Shown here in pieces: positions 37,952 to 45,553 of a DNA stretch of 45,553 nucleotides. The notes beneath the pieces were generated by a model that worked only from the letters and a program-made list of their open reading frames with translations, was not told the origin of the DNA and did not search any database. The stretch comes from a virus. A program made the position numbers and the translations under genes. The stretch lies in the IMG/VR virus record IMGVR_UViG_3300046519_000295, positions 1-45,553 of that record. One strand, 5' to 3'. Numbering within the stretch: position 1 is the first letter of the stretch; each line of letters begins with the position of its first letter.

Positions 37952-38896
37952 TCAGATCTGGGTTTGAAAATTCAGTGCGGCTGCTCGAACCGAAAGCCGG
38001 CCTTGCTGGCGATTCGCTCGGCTCAATGCCACCGAGTTGGATAAATCATCGACGGCTTGTTGCGGGCTCTGCATGCGATCAGCAAGGCCCGCCGCGATAC
38101 CAGCCTGCCCTCGGTATAGGCCCGCCTCAGTGGCAATGACCTGCTGCACTGAGAGCCCCCGGTAGTCGGCAATCGCATTGACGAAGAGCTGATAGCTCTC
38201 CTGCACAACATCGTTGAGGTACTTGAGCGACTGGTCGCTCAACGGCTCGTGAGGGCTAAGGTCGTTTTTGTGAGCGCCGGCAAACACCGTAGTCACCTTG
38301 ACGCCCATCCCTTCCTCTTGTTTGGATCGGTCCATGTGGCTGGCGATGACACCGATCGAACCGACGCCACTGGTCTGGCTTACCACCAGTTCGCTACACG
38401 CGGCACCGATCAGGTAGCCGCCACTGTAGGCCATGAAGTTGACGATGCCGGTGATGGGTTTTTGCTGGGCCATGGCACGAATGTCGGCAGCCAGCTCGAA
38501 CGCACCGACGGCAGAACCGCCCGGGCTGTCGATATCCAACACGATGCGCTCGACCATCGGATCCGCGACAGCGTTGCGAATCTGAGCCCGCAGTGTTTCA
38601 TAGCTGGTCATCGTCTCGCACATGCTGACGTGACTGCCGCGACTGACCAACACGCCACTGACCGGAATCACTTCGATACCGGTACGTGCAATTGCTGTGC
38701 GGCGCTCTTCTTCACGCTGGGCGATGCGATCCAAGCCATCATCGGACCAGAGACCGGCACCTGTTACGGCGCCAATGTTGACGATGTTCAAGCTCATTGC
38801 CTGGTTGGCCCAGCGTACGCCGAGGTCCAACATGTCAGGCGTGACCAACAGCGGCTGATTGAACAGCAGGCTGGAGGCTCGCAGGTAGTGTTTCAT
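37952..38896 (-). CDS. S49 family head maturation protease
   Basis: 314 aa, lambda C/SppA-like. Catalytic Ser lies in NFMAYSGGYLIGAA and the Lys in SIGVIASHMDRSKQEEGMGV; LDIDSPGGSAVGAFELA is the oxyanion/turn motif. It should cleave scaffold and capsid N-terminal region. Stop overlaps nothing; its ATG overlaps the portal stop by 4 nt. C-terminal ~70 residues may act as scaffold. Confidence 0.92.
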   Translation of the reverse strand: MKHYLRASSLLFNQPLLVTPDMLDLGVRWANQAMSLNIVNIGAVTGAGLWSDDGLDRIAQREEERRTAIARTGIEVIPVSGVLVSRGSHVSMCETMTSYETLRAQIRNAVADPMVERIVLDIDSPGGSAVGAFELAADIRAMAQQKPITGIVNFMAYSGGYLIGAACSELVVSQTSGVGSIGVIASHMDRSKQEEGMGVKVTTVFAGAHKNDLSPHEPLSDQSLKYLNDVVQESYQLFVNAIADYRGLSVQQVIATEAGLYRGQAGIAAGLADRMQSPQQAVDDLSNSVALSRANRQQGRLSVRAAALNFQTQI

Positions 38897-40170
38897 TGCG
38901 CCAACATCCTCTCGATTTCAGCGTGCTGCAGTTCGAGCTGTGCTCGCACGTTGGGTTTAGTCAGGTCGGGGGCACCCTTGCCCGCGTCCACCATGTTCAG
39001 CGGTTGCAGATAGATATCGCCACCTGGTACCGGCGGCATGTTCTCCAACCGCCGGATGTCGTTGACGCTGAGCCAGCCCCACTGACGCCCGATGGCGTAG
39101 GCTTCATAACGACTCTTCTGGTCGCCGCGCAGCAGGCCGGACAAGTTGAATTCGATGAAGTATTCGCGTCGGTCCGCAGGCAACAGGAAGTCACGCATCA
39201 TCGATTGCTCGTGACGCTTGACCCACGGCAACAGGGCGAACACCACGAACTGAATCATCAGTTGCTCAAGGGTGTTGTAGTTGGACTTCTCCAGGTCGTT
39301 GACCATGGGCAACGGGATTTTGTAGATCCGAGCAATGTCGGTGCCGGTGGTTTTGAGAATCCCCAACACCTCGGCGTCAACGTTGTTCATGGAGACGGGT
39401 TTGAAGGTCATGCCCTCCTGCAGCAGCGCAACCTTTTTGGCGTTGTCCATGCCGCCAAATTTCTGCCCCCACTGATCGACAATCTTATCGATGCTGCCCT
39501 GATCCTTGATCGCCGGCGCCTCGCGTGGTCGCTCGATCACACCGGAGACGGTCACGCCATTGGCGAAGCTTTTGCCCGTGTACTGCCTCACGGCCTGTGC
39601 CAGTCCCAGCGATTCGGCGTGCACTTCGATCGGCGACAGCCCCACGTAATGGTTGGTACTGAACCACCGCACGTGATGAATCATGCGCATTGGCAGCGCT
39701 TCGCCTCCGCTGATCCGGTAATACGGCAACATGTCGCCCCCCTTCAGCACCTGCACTTTGTCATTGCACAACGGCCAAAGCGCGGTGACGTTTCCGTCGT
39801 CCCGTCGATCAATGAAGCTGTAAGCATTGCCCCGCAGCCCGGCAGCACCTTGCGTGCACTCCCGGTATTCGTACGGGGTCTGAAAACCGTTCGGCTGGTA
39901 CCGAAGCACGTCATAGGCCGGGTGGTTGATGGCCGCTTCGCGCTGGCCTTTTTCCAATCGCCGGTACATCTCGCAGGGCAATTGCCCCATGGTCTCGGCC
40001 AGCAGCGTCACGCAGTTTTGCAGGATCGGTAGACCCAACGCTGATTCGGGCGTGACCTTCACGCCGGAACTGTTGCGACCACCACCCAGAAGCCCGCGCC
40101 AAAATCCCCCGCCCGCTTCCGTTAGATTTCCGCGCCCTTCGCCGAGCACGCTTGAAAAGAACATGCTCAA
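38893..40170 (-). CDS. Portal protein, HK97 family
   Basis: 425 aa phage portal: NSSGVKVTPESALGLPILQN, NAYSFIDRRDDGNVTALWPL, IHHVRWFSTNHYVGLSPIEV, MTFKPVSMNNVDAEVLGIL, RIYKIPLPMVNDLEKSNYNT, QSMMRDFLLPADRREYFIEF. Twelve-mer ring for DNA passage. Overlaps the 61-aa membrane protein by 4 nt. Confidence 0.95.
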   Translation of the reverse strand: MSMFFSSVLGEGRGNLTEAGGGFWRGLLGGGRNSSGVKVTPESALGLPILQNCVTLLAETMGQLPCEMYRRLEKGQREAAINHPAYDVLRYQPNGFQTPYEYRECTQGAAGLRGNAYSFIDRRDDGNVTALWPLCNDKVQVLKGGDMLPYYRISGGEALPMRMIHHVRWFSTNHYVGLSPIEVHAESLGLAQAVRQYTGKSFANGVTVSGVIERPREAPAIKDQGSIDKIVDQWGQKFGGMDNAKKVALLQEGMTFKPVSMNNVDAEVLGILKTTGTDIARIYKIPLPMVNDLEKSNYNTLEQLMIQFVVFALLPWVKRHEQSMMRDFLLPADRREYFIEFNLSGLLRGDQKSRYEAYAIGRQWGWLSVNDIRRLENMPPVPGGDIYLQPLNMVDAGKGAPDLTKPNVRAQLELQHAEIERMLAQ

Positions 40171-40352
40171 CCTCCTTGCGGTTTGGATTTAGCTTTCAGT
40201 GCAGCGGATGCGCGATCGGCAAGGAATGACCATGCCATCAGGGCAACACCGGCGACGATGCAGGCAGCCGGCGCGCTGATCATTGCCACGCCGTACACCA
40301 GCAGGGCGAAGCCCAGCAGCCCAGCCACCCATGACAGGAAGCTCAATTTCAT
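40167..40352 (-). CDS. Small two-helix membrane protein between terminase and portal
   Basis: 61 aa from ATG 40352, overlapping the terminase stop (ATGA) and the portal ATG. Two hydrophobic helices: SWVAGLLGFALLVYGVAMIS and AACIVAGVALMAWSFLA, then a basic tail (LKAKSKPQGG). A membrane protein within the packaging operon is odd; an accessory lysis or exclusion role is possible. The longer frame upstream is terminase shadow. Confidence 0.65.
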   Translation of the reverse strand: MKLSFLSWVAGLLGFALLVYGVAMISAPAACIVAGVALMAWSFLADRASAALKAKSKPQGG

Positions 40353-42178
40353 ATCCCCGCCCCTTCGTCGTAGATGGATTTGCCACTCGGCCCAGCAGCC
40401 TTGCTGCTGATGCCGACGGCCATGATGGATGCGACGATGCCGTCGATCCGCCCGGTCGCCTTGGCCTTGTCGGCCTTTCGGTTGTTGGCTGGATCGGAAA
40501 CGATCACCGCGTTGCCGGCGCACCAGGTCATTACCGGGTTGCCGTCGTGCCGCAGGGTTTCAACTGTCTCGCTTTCGATAACCTCCCAGTCAGCGGGATC
40601 AAGATCGATCACGTCCTGCTCAGGGGCCAGACCCAGCAAGCGGCGTTCAAACTCATCAACCGCAGGCCCCATGTCCTTGTAGCCCTGGCCGAAGCCCACC
40701 ATTTCCGGTAGCGAGATGTCGTATTCGGACATCAGTTGCAGCAGGTCTTCAATGCGCCAGCGGTCATAAGCGATGCGCTCCACGTCGAAGTAGGCGCAGA
40801 TCGTGACCAGGCGACGCAGCACATGCAGTTTGCTGATGGCCCGGCCCGGGGTTGTTTCAAGGTGCCCATCTTTAACCCACATGGCGTAGGGCACCTTGTC
40901 GCGATCCTCGCGCCCTTGCAGGTCGTCATCCGGGATCCAGAAGTACGGCAGTAGTCGCCAGTGCGGGTCGTGTGGGGCTGGCCAGAAGATCAGGACGAAT
41001 GCGGTCAAGTCGGTGGTGCTGGCAAGGTCGAGCCCGCCGACACAACGGCGGTTGCGTAGGAGCCGCATTGGCACGCGCTCTTCGGCTTGCTTCCAAACGC
41101 CCCACGAAATCCACGGGGCATCGGCTTGCGTCCATTCGCAGAAGTTGAGACGGCGCACCACCGACTCTTGAGCCGGCAACCCCCGGGCCGACTGGACCTG
41201 CTCACGCAGGTACTTGCGGCCGGGGATGCCATCGCTCTGCCCTTCGGCAATGTAGTCCAATGAGGGGTTGACCTTGGGCCAGCAGGCTTCATCTTTGAAC
41301 GGGTCATCGCCTTCATCCAGCGAGCAGATGAAGGCGAAGAAACTGTCGTCCTCTTCGATGGCCGCACAGATCCGGACGCCGAGATCGTGGTACTGGCCGC
41401 AGACCGTCTTCTTGTCAGAGCCGCTGTTGGTGATCATCACCACCATGGCTTTACGGCGGTTCTTTGTACCGGCGCGCATCATGTTCACGGTGGATGCGGT
41501 CTTGTGCTCGTGCAGCTCATCAAGCAAACCAATATGCGGCCGCGGGCCGGACTTCCCTTCGTCGGCGCTGATGGGACGGAAAAAGGAATTGGTGTTCGGA
41601 TAGAACAGGTTCCAGACCTTCTCATCACGACCCGACTGAACAAGTCGCGAGCGAAGTTTCTTCGACATGTCGACCATCGACACAGCATCACGAAACAGGA
41701 TCATTGCCTGGTCGCGCTTGGTGGCAGCAGCGTAGATTTCGGCGCGCTGCTCACCGTCGGCCACCAACCCATAAAGGCCGATGCCAGCAACCAACGGGCT
41801 CTTGCCCGACCCTTTCCCGGTCTCGATGTAACCGAGTCTGAAGCGGCGATAACCATCAATGGTCATCCAACCGAACAAACTGCCAACAACAAAGGCCTGC
41901 CAGGGTGCGAGCATGAAAGGCATGCCCTCATAGTCGCCACCGTTGAGGCAAAGAACGTCTTCGAAAAAGCCGAGGGCGCGGTTGACACGTTCAAGATCCC
42001 AGACCAAACCGCGAGACGGGCCGTGCTCAAGATCTCGAAGGTGGCGTTTACAGGCGTTACGGACGTTGGGGCCGGCGACGTGTTCGCCAGCCAGGACGGC
42101 GTGGGCGAAGCCAGTGACTCGGTCGTCAGCTGAAGTACTTGTCTGCAGCGTCTCGTTGGGCATTTGGGAATAGATCAC
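40349..42178 (-). CDS. terL: Terminase large subunit (P27/HK97-like)
   Basis: 609 aa from GTG 42178, or 604 aa from ATG 42163. ATPase: Walker A ETGKGSGKS (119-127), Walker B GLLDELHE, coupling TNSGSDKKT (motif III-like). Nuclease: GGLDLASTTDLTAFVLIF provides the first acidic residues, with VIDLDPADW and IDGIVASIMAVG further on. Packages DNA into the procapsid. The 5' end overlaps the terS gene by 38-53 nt. Confidence 0.95.
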   Translation of the reverse strand: MIYSQMPNETLQTSTSADDRVTGFAHAVLAGEHVAGPNVRNACKRHLRDLEHGPSRGLVWDLERVNRALGFFEDVLCLNGGDYEGMPFMLAPWQAFVVGSLFGWMTIDGYRRFRLGYIETGKGSGKSPLVAGIGLYGLVADGEQRAEIYAAATKRDQAMILFRDAVSMVDMSKKLRSRLVQSGRDEKVWNLFYPNTNSFFRPISADEGKSGPRPHIGLLDELHEHKTASTVNMMRAGTKNRRKAMVVMITNSGSDKKTVCGQYHDLGVRICAAIEEDDSFFAFICSLDEGDDPFKDEACWPKVNPSLDYIAEGQSDGIPGRKYLREQVQSARGLPAQESVVRRLNFCEWTQADAPWISWGVWKQAEERVPMRLLRNRRCVGGLDLASTTDLTAFVLIFWPAPHDPHWRLLPYFWIPDDDLQGREDRDKVPYAMWVKDGHLETTPGRAISKLHVLRRLVTICAYFDVERIAYDRWRIEDLLQLMSEYDISLPEMVGFGQGYKDMGPAVDEFERRLLGLAPEQDVIDLDPADWEVIESETVETLRHDGNPVMTWCAGNAVIVSDPANNRKADKAKATGRIDGIVASIMAVGISSKAAGPSGKSIYDEGAGI

Positions 42179-42659
42179 CTTGCGGGGCCGGGGCAGTTTT
42201 CAGGTTGCGCCGGGACATTGGCGACATGCCGAACTGGGCGCCGGCGGCGTTGGCGCGCTTTTCGGCGTCGTTCGCCAGCTGGCGGAGGACGTGCATTTGC
42301 TGCGCGCCAGTTTTGAAGGTCTGGATATCGCCGCCCAGTTCGTCATCGGATTCAGCGTTGCGCCTGGTGATCAGCCGTTGGTAGCGGCGCCAGTCAGCCG
42401 CGGCCTGGCAATAAGTCGCCAGCGCCATCGAATCCAGGTGTGAAACGATACCGAGGGAGATCAATGCTGGTATCAATTGTTCCCATTCTTCAATTGCCTC
42501 TACCGACAGGACGTCTGGCATTGACGGCGACCCAACGGGGACCGTTGGCGTTGTTGCTTCGGCCAGCAGATCATCGAGATTTTCCCGGCCCCGATTGCCC
42601 TGCAAAAGTTTGAGCACCGCTGGTTTTCCAGGGCGACCCGAGTTTCCGTTTCCGGCCAT
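42126..42659 (-). CDS. terS: Terminase small subunit, P27 family
   Basis: 177 aa: GNSGRPGKPAVLKLLQGNRG, SVEAIEEWEQLIPALISLGI, DSMALATYCQAAADWRRYQR are the phage_terminase P27 marks. Recognises the packaging site, which in such phages lies just upstream; a strong dyad is at 42758. Confidence 0.92.
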   Translation of the reverse strand: MAGNGNSGRPGKPAVLKLLQGNRGRENLDDLLAEATTPTVPVGSPSMPDVLSVEAIEEWEQLIPALISLGIVSHLDSMALATYCQAAADWRRYQRLITRRNAESDDELGGDIQTFKTGAQQMHVLRQLANDAEKRANAAGAQFGMSPMSRRNLKTAPAPQGDLFPNAQRDAADKYFS

Positions 42660-42757
42660 AAATACCCCTGCCTATTGATACCCCCCTCCCCTCATTTTTC
42701 CCGACTTTGCGAAGCGAGGGGGGCGAGCGGTCTAGAACGAAGTCCGAAAGAAGTTTT

Positions 42758-42785
42758 TCACCCCCCCTACCCTAGGGGGGGGTGA
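42758..42785. other. C/G-run dyad, candidate packaging-site (cos) element
   Basis: TCACCCCCCCTA and TAGGGGGGGGTGA pair over a 3-nt CCC loop with a single bulged G. No T tail on either strand. It sits in the 154-bp gap between the HNH and terS genes, where P27/HK97-type phages keep cos. The cut site itself cannot be located by eye. Confidence 0.4.
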
Positions 42786-42813
42786 CATTTTTGGGTGCGT
42801 CAGACGCGGACGG

Positions 42814-43182
42814 TCAGCGGTTCCAGTGATGCCCCGGATCGACCGGCCGACCATCAACCCCGCAGCCAGGAAGCCGACCGCTCTTCTCCATCCTCTGCTT
42901 GGTGGAGTCATGACAGAATTTGCACAGGCTCGCCCAGTTCTTCGGATTCCAGAACAGCTTCCAGGCAGCCTTGATGCGAACCGGGTCGCCACTGTCCTTA
43001 GCATCCTTCAACTTGGGCGCTATCTTGTGGTCGACAATCGTCGCCGCAACTGGCCGCTGATCAGTCGAGCACATCGTGCAATAGGGATGATTACGCAAAT
43101 GCCCATCGCGGGACTTCTGCCACTTGTACCCATACCCCCGCTCCGTACTGCTCCCGCGCCGCTCATCAGAGATTGCGCTCAT
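42814..43182 (-). CDS. HNH endonuclease
   Basis: 122 aa from ATG 43182, which overlaps the holin stop (TGATG). HNH motif: YCTMCSTDQRPVAATIVDHK gives the first Cys pair and DH, then FWNPKNWASLCKFCHDSTK gives the second Cys pair and final His. HNH proteins next to terminase support cos cleavage in HK97-like phages. The longer ORF to 43269 is unnecessary. Confidence 0.92.
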   Translation of the reverse strand: MSAISDERRGSSTERGYGYKWQKSRDGHLRNHPYCTMCSTDQRPVAATIVDHKIAPKLKDAKDSGDPVRIKAAWKLFWNPKNWASLCKFCHDSTKQRMEKSGRLPGCGVDGRPVDPGHHWNR

Positions 43183-43472
43183 CAGCCCATCTTCCATACA
43201 CGCGCGAGGTTCCCTGAGCTCTTGCAGACAGAACCTACGAACACAGCAAGCAGAATCACCAGCGGCCAAGAGTTATGCGGCATGACCAACAGACCCTTGC
43301 CGATGTAAACCACGGCTGAACCCGACGCGACCATCACCAACCAAGCGAGGCAACTCATGTTCCGCCGGAACCGAGCACCGTGCCTCTTGAACGTAAACAG
43401 TCGAACGAACAACGCGATACACAACCAGAAGGTGGCCTGTGTCAGTACCTGCTGCACCAGTTGACTATCCAT
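43182..43472 (-). CDS. Holin (phage holin 3 superfamily), 3 TM
   Basis: 96 aa from ATG 43472, with AGGGAGGCAGG upstream. Three hydrophobic helices: ATFWLCIALFVRLFTF, CLAWLVMVASGSAVVYIG and SWPLVILLAVFVGSVCKS, joined by a basic loop. Overlaps its upstream partner by 8 nt. Holin-like in size and layout; it lies far from the endolysin. Confidence 0.8.
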   Translation of the reverse strand: MDSQLVQQVLTQATFWLCIALFVRLFTFKRHGARFRRNMSCLAWLVMVASGSAVVYIGKGLLVMPHNSWPLVILLAVFVGSVCKSSGNLARVWKMG

Positions 43473-43818
43473 CCTGCCTCCCTTGCTCATCAGCAACGAG
43501 GCCGCGCCGCTTGATGACAGCCAGGGCAACGGTGACAACCACAACCGAAGCACCGAAGGCCGCCGGCCCGGTGAACTTGAAGGGCCTGACACCGAACAAC
43601 TCAACCTCGGCCATGCCAGGGGCGAACATGTAACCCATCACGAAAGACACGAGCAGGAACAACACTCGCTTCCATACGGGCAGTTCCTCAGTCGTGGTGA
43701 AGAAGACCAGCGAGCCAGCCAGCGCGCCGATCACTGCGAGCATATCGACACCCGCCACCAGCCCAGTAGCAGCCAGTCCCACACCACCGGCTACGACAAT
43801 AGTTGCCGGCTCGCTCAT
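43465..43818 (-). CDS. Second putative holin
   Basis: 117 aa, MSEPATIVVAGGVGLAATGL then LAVIGALAGSLVFFTTTEEL, VLFLLVSFVMGYMFAPGMAE and AFGASVVVVTVALAVIKRRG: three to four hydrophobic helices and a basic tail, as in the putative holin family seen before P27 terminases in Pseudomonas. May be an antiholin or pinholin partner of the 96-aa holin. Confidence 0.75.
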   Translation of the reverse strand: MSEPATIVVAGGVGLAATGLVAGVDMLAVIGALAGSLVFFTTTEELPVWKRVLFLLVSFVMGYMFAPGMAEVELFGVRPFKFTGPAAFGASVVVVTVALAVIKRRGLVADEQGRQDG

Positions 43819-43853
43819 GCTGATTCTCCATTGCAGACACCCAGTGGGCCGAA

Positions 43854-43878
43854 AATAAAAACCCCGCCGAAGCGGGGT
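43854..43878 (-). terminator. Intrinsic terminator before the holins
   Basis: ACCCCGC/GCGGGGT stem with TTCG loop and TTTTTAT on the - strand, 36 nt upstream of the first holin. A Q-type antiterminator would need to overcome it for late expression. Confidence 0.85.
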
Positions 43879-43984
43879 TAGGTGACCGGCTCAGGGGTGG
43901 CCGGGTGAAGCTGCACAGCACGTGCGAGGTCAGCCCCAAGGCGCAAATTTCATATCGTGGTGACTTTTTACCCCTTGAGTACGG

Positions 43985-44009
43985 AACCGAAAAGGGGGCA
44001 TTTTCGGTT
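43985..44009. repeat. AACCGAAAA/TTTTCGGTT dyad containing a 16-mer shared with 19542
   Basis: Perfect 9-bp inverted repeat with a 7-nt spacer GGGGGCA. The right half, GGGGGCATTTTCGGTT (43994-44009), is identical to 19542-19557, in the same orientation. It lies at the 3' end of the possible late regulator gene, overlapping its stop by 2 nt. Function unknown. Confidence 0.55.
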
Positions 44010-44490
44010 ATCCAACTCGACGCAACTTTGACGCAACTTTGAGGAGACTTTGAGGCAAAACGCCCCGACCAGCGGTAAGCCACTGACGGGCATCTTCACG
44101 CTCGGCCAGCACAACAAGCAGCCGCTCATGCAAGCGATGCACCTGGTCGTAGTAAGTCTGTTTCGCCCTAGACTCGACCCCCAACAGATGCAACTGCATC
44201 AACCAGGTCGGCGCCGGATGATCGCCATAACGCAAACCGGCCAACCGCATCAATCGTTCACCCTGCTCATCCTGCCGCCCGATTTCCGACAGCGCAGCCC
44301 CAACTTGCTGGGCAATCGCATCAGGCCCAGCGCCGGCACCCAAGATGATCCGCGATCCCGGTGTACCGCGAGGTGCAGACCCACCCCACTCCATGATGGT
44401 CGCCATCGGGCTGCCCATACCGCCGCTCTCACCGTTCAGTCGGCATTGCTCACCCCAGTGCTTCAAAACCGCTTCCATTGCCCCGATCAT
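44008..44490 (-). CDS. Possible late-gene regulator (Q-position protein)
   Basis: 160 aa from ATG 44490, with GGGGGGAAGGGCG upstream; the frame extending to 44718 runs through the repeat field and is rejected. Helical C-terminal half (QTYYDQVHRLHERLLVVLAE; LTAGRGVLPQSLLKVASKL) fits a helix-turn-helix. Position between replication gene and holins is that of antiterminator Q in lambdoid phages. No homology proven. Confidence 0.5.
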   Translation of the reverse strand: MIGAMEAVLKHWGEQCRLNGESGGMGSPMATIMEWGGSAPRGTPGSRIILGAGAGPDAIAQQVGAALSEIGRQDEQGERLMRLAGLRYGDHPAPTWLMQLHLLGVESRAKQTYYDQVHRLHERLLVVLAEREDARQWLTAGRGVLPQSLLKVASKLRRVG

Positions 44491-44514
44491 CGCCCTTCCC
44501 CCCGAACAATCGAA

Positions 44515-44805
44515 CCCAACACAGAAAACCCACACCCCAACACAAACCCAACACAAATAAATCTTTTTAAAATCAATACTTTCAATCTGTCTGTGTTGAG
44601 TGTGTTGGGTTTGTGGGGTTTTTCTGCTCTCGCATAAGAAAAATTTCTGCACTCTATTTTCGCTGCGAATAACGTCATGCATGCGCGCACGCGACGCCAA
44701 ACCCAACACACCCAACACGCAGCCCGCAAACCCGCGTAATCAACGCCTCGAAACTGTGCTGGGTAGCCAAAACCAACCCGACACACACCCGACACACCCA
44801 ACACA
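44515..44805. repeat. Field of nine-base CCCAACACA repeats with a cruciform
   Basis: Ten copies of CCC[AG]ACAC[AG] or close variants: 44515, 44536, 44547, inverted at 44592 and 44601, then 44702, 44711, 44777, 44788 and 44797. Pairs abut with an exact 9-bp period. The block at 44525-44555 is an imperfect inverted match to 44592-44622 around an AT-rich core (44556-44591), so a large cruciform is possible. Lies between the primase-helicase and the regulator; no gene is in it. Confidence 0.75.
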
Positions 44806-44818
44806 CTATTAGGCGTAT

Positions 44819-45553
44819 TCATGCTGCAGCCGCCTTCACGTGTTCCCAGTTATCCACGTTCCAGCCGGCCAACTTTGCCTGGGCACGCCAGTCGCTGACG
44901 GTCTTGCCCAGATCGGCCGCCTTCAGTGATGGGGGCTGGGAAGCGCCGGGATCGCTCGGAAAGAAAAAAGCACCAAACCGCCGATTGCTGCCTTCAGTCC
45001 AAGGAATAGATCGGGTCTTATCCACTTCGGAACCGATGAACAGTGAAAACTTCGTCTGGCTCATCACGTGCTCTTTGTTGCGGTGGCACCATTCCAGAAA
45101 CAGCGAATAGAGATCGGTCGAAAGACACACGCCCCACAAATCACGCCCCAGCTCGCCGTACTTCCAAAGGTTGAGGAATGTCTGCCAGCCGGCCCGACTC
45201 AATGCCACCAGCCGTTCACGTGCCGCCGTACTTGGTGGCCGGGTGCGCTGGTCAAAGTCGCCGAGGTCAATCGACAACAGCCAGCCATACAGTGCCGCGA
45301 CTCCGCCGTTCTTCAGCTCCTGGCCGATAGCCTTCTGGCGGTCTGCCGGCAGGGTAAGTTCGGGCCACATCACCAGCATTCGGCGGTCGCTTTCGCTGAT
45401 GGGCCACGGCATGATCTCGTTGCTCAGGAACACCGCGTTCATGTGGTTGGCTTCTTCCCAGCCATTGATGAACTTCGACTCCATGCGCACCGTCTTGCCG
45501 GTGATCAAATGCTTGATCTTGCCCACCTGGTTGTACCGCTGATCGCGGCTGAC
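44819..45553 (-). CDS. Phage primase-helicase, C-terminal part, cut by window edge
   Basis: Frame is open to the window end (VSRDQRYNQVGKIKH in front of the first ATG shown), so the 5' part is missing. HMNAVFLSNEIMPWPISESD, DRRMLVMWPELTLPADRQKA and AARERLVALSRAGWQTFLNL resemble the C-terminal SF3-helicase/DUF5906 region of phage primase-helicases. Expected role: phage DNA replication initiation and unwinding. Adjacent repeat field would suit an origin. Confidence 0.8.
   Translation of the reverse strand, partial: VSRDQRYNQVGKIKHLITGKTVRMESKFINGWEEANHMNAVFLSNEIMPWPISESDRRMLVMWPELTLPADRQKAIGQELKNGGVAALYGWLLSIDLGDFDQRTRPPSTAARERLVALSRAGWQTFLNLWKYGELGRDLWGVCLSTDLYSLFLEWCHRNKEHVMSQTKFSLFIGSEVDKTRSIPWTEGSNRRFGAFFFPSDPGASQPPSLKAADLGKTVSDWRAQAKLAGWNVDNWEHVKAAAA

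Noticed and set aside
38896-40032. 378-codon + strand ORF opposite the portal gene
   Set aside because: Antisense shadow; the portal motifs on the - strand are unambiguous.
43473-43604. Longer holin start at 43604
   Set aside because: It overlaps the second holin out of frame; ATG 43472 has AGGGAGG in front.
44491-44718. N-terminal extension of the regulator gene to 44718
   Set aside because: It would translate the repeat field; a strong ribosome site exists at ATG 44490.
44515-44805. CRISPR array
   Set aside because: The units are only 9 bp, irregularly spaced and partly inverted, with no spacer-sized unique segments.
3704-45553. One single intact prophage
   Set aside because: The integrase and an attachment scar are in the middle of the region, and late genes point toward that junction from the right; this fits two elements better.

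Overview
The window looks like a Pseudomonas chromosome (P. fluorescens/P. putida type). The reasons are high-GC codon use, a DUF1654 protein with a canonical LexA box, and a tRNA-Leu(TAA) next to a tRNA-Cys fragment, as in the pseudomonad tRNA Gly-Cys-Leu cluster. Almost all of it is prophage DNA. I read it as the end of one prophage (A, left) abutting the late half of a second prophage (B, right), with a short host strip of tRNA sequence at about 19.1-19.45 kb between them. The two-prophage reading is inference: each far end lies outside the window.

Left edge (1-3.7 kb): the 3' part of an IS3-family insertion sequence (OrfA/OrfB with an A AAA AAG frameshift site), a decayed gene, then a two-gene cassette of a HipA-like kinase and a DUF3037 protein ending in two intrinsic terminators.

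Prophage A early region (3.7-19.04 kb): a leftward group (a 73-aa protein, the SOS-box DUF1654 gene, a two-gene unit with a zinc finger) and a long rightward operon. The operon holds a PL7 alginate-lyase-like protein, small phage genes, a coiled-coil protein, the recombination set (Erf annealing protein, YqaJ exonuclease, SSB), a queuine-tRNA-ribosyltransferase/DpdA-like protein, many small proteins, a DUF4224 excisionase-like protein and a tyrosine integrase that ends 82 bp from the 3' end of tRNA-Leu. Inserted against the operon are an AT-richer DUF2971 plus membrane-protein cassette and two paralogous zinc-ribbon genes belonging to a local duplication.

Junction (19.04-19.7 kb): intact tRNA-Leu(TAA), a terminator, then only the 3' 47 nt of tRNA-Cys, which is the expected scar of integration into tRNA-Cys by prophage B.

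Prophage B (19.45 kb to the right edge): two AT-rich membrane-protein genes and a decayed SRAP gene, then, all leftward, lysis genes (Rz with nested Rz1, SleB-type endolysin) and a Mu-like contractile tail (fibre, gp48, gp47, gp46, gp45, gp44, gp43, tape measure, frameshifted gp41 chaperone, tube, sheath, gp38, gp37). Next come an HK97-like head (connectors, capsid, S49 protease, portal), P27-type terminase, HNH nuclease, two holins, a possible late regulator, a 300-bp field of nine-base CCCAACACA repeats, and the C-terminal part of a primase-helicase cut by the window edge. Intrinsic terminators divide the late genes into blocks. The head/tail combination resembles SfV/phiP27-type lambdoid myoviruses.
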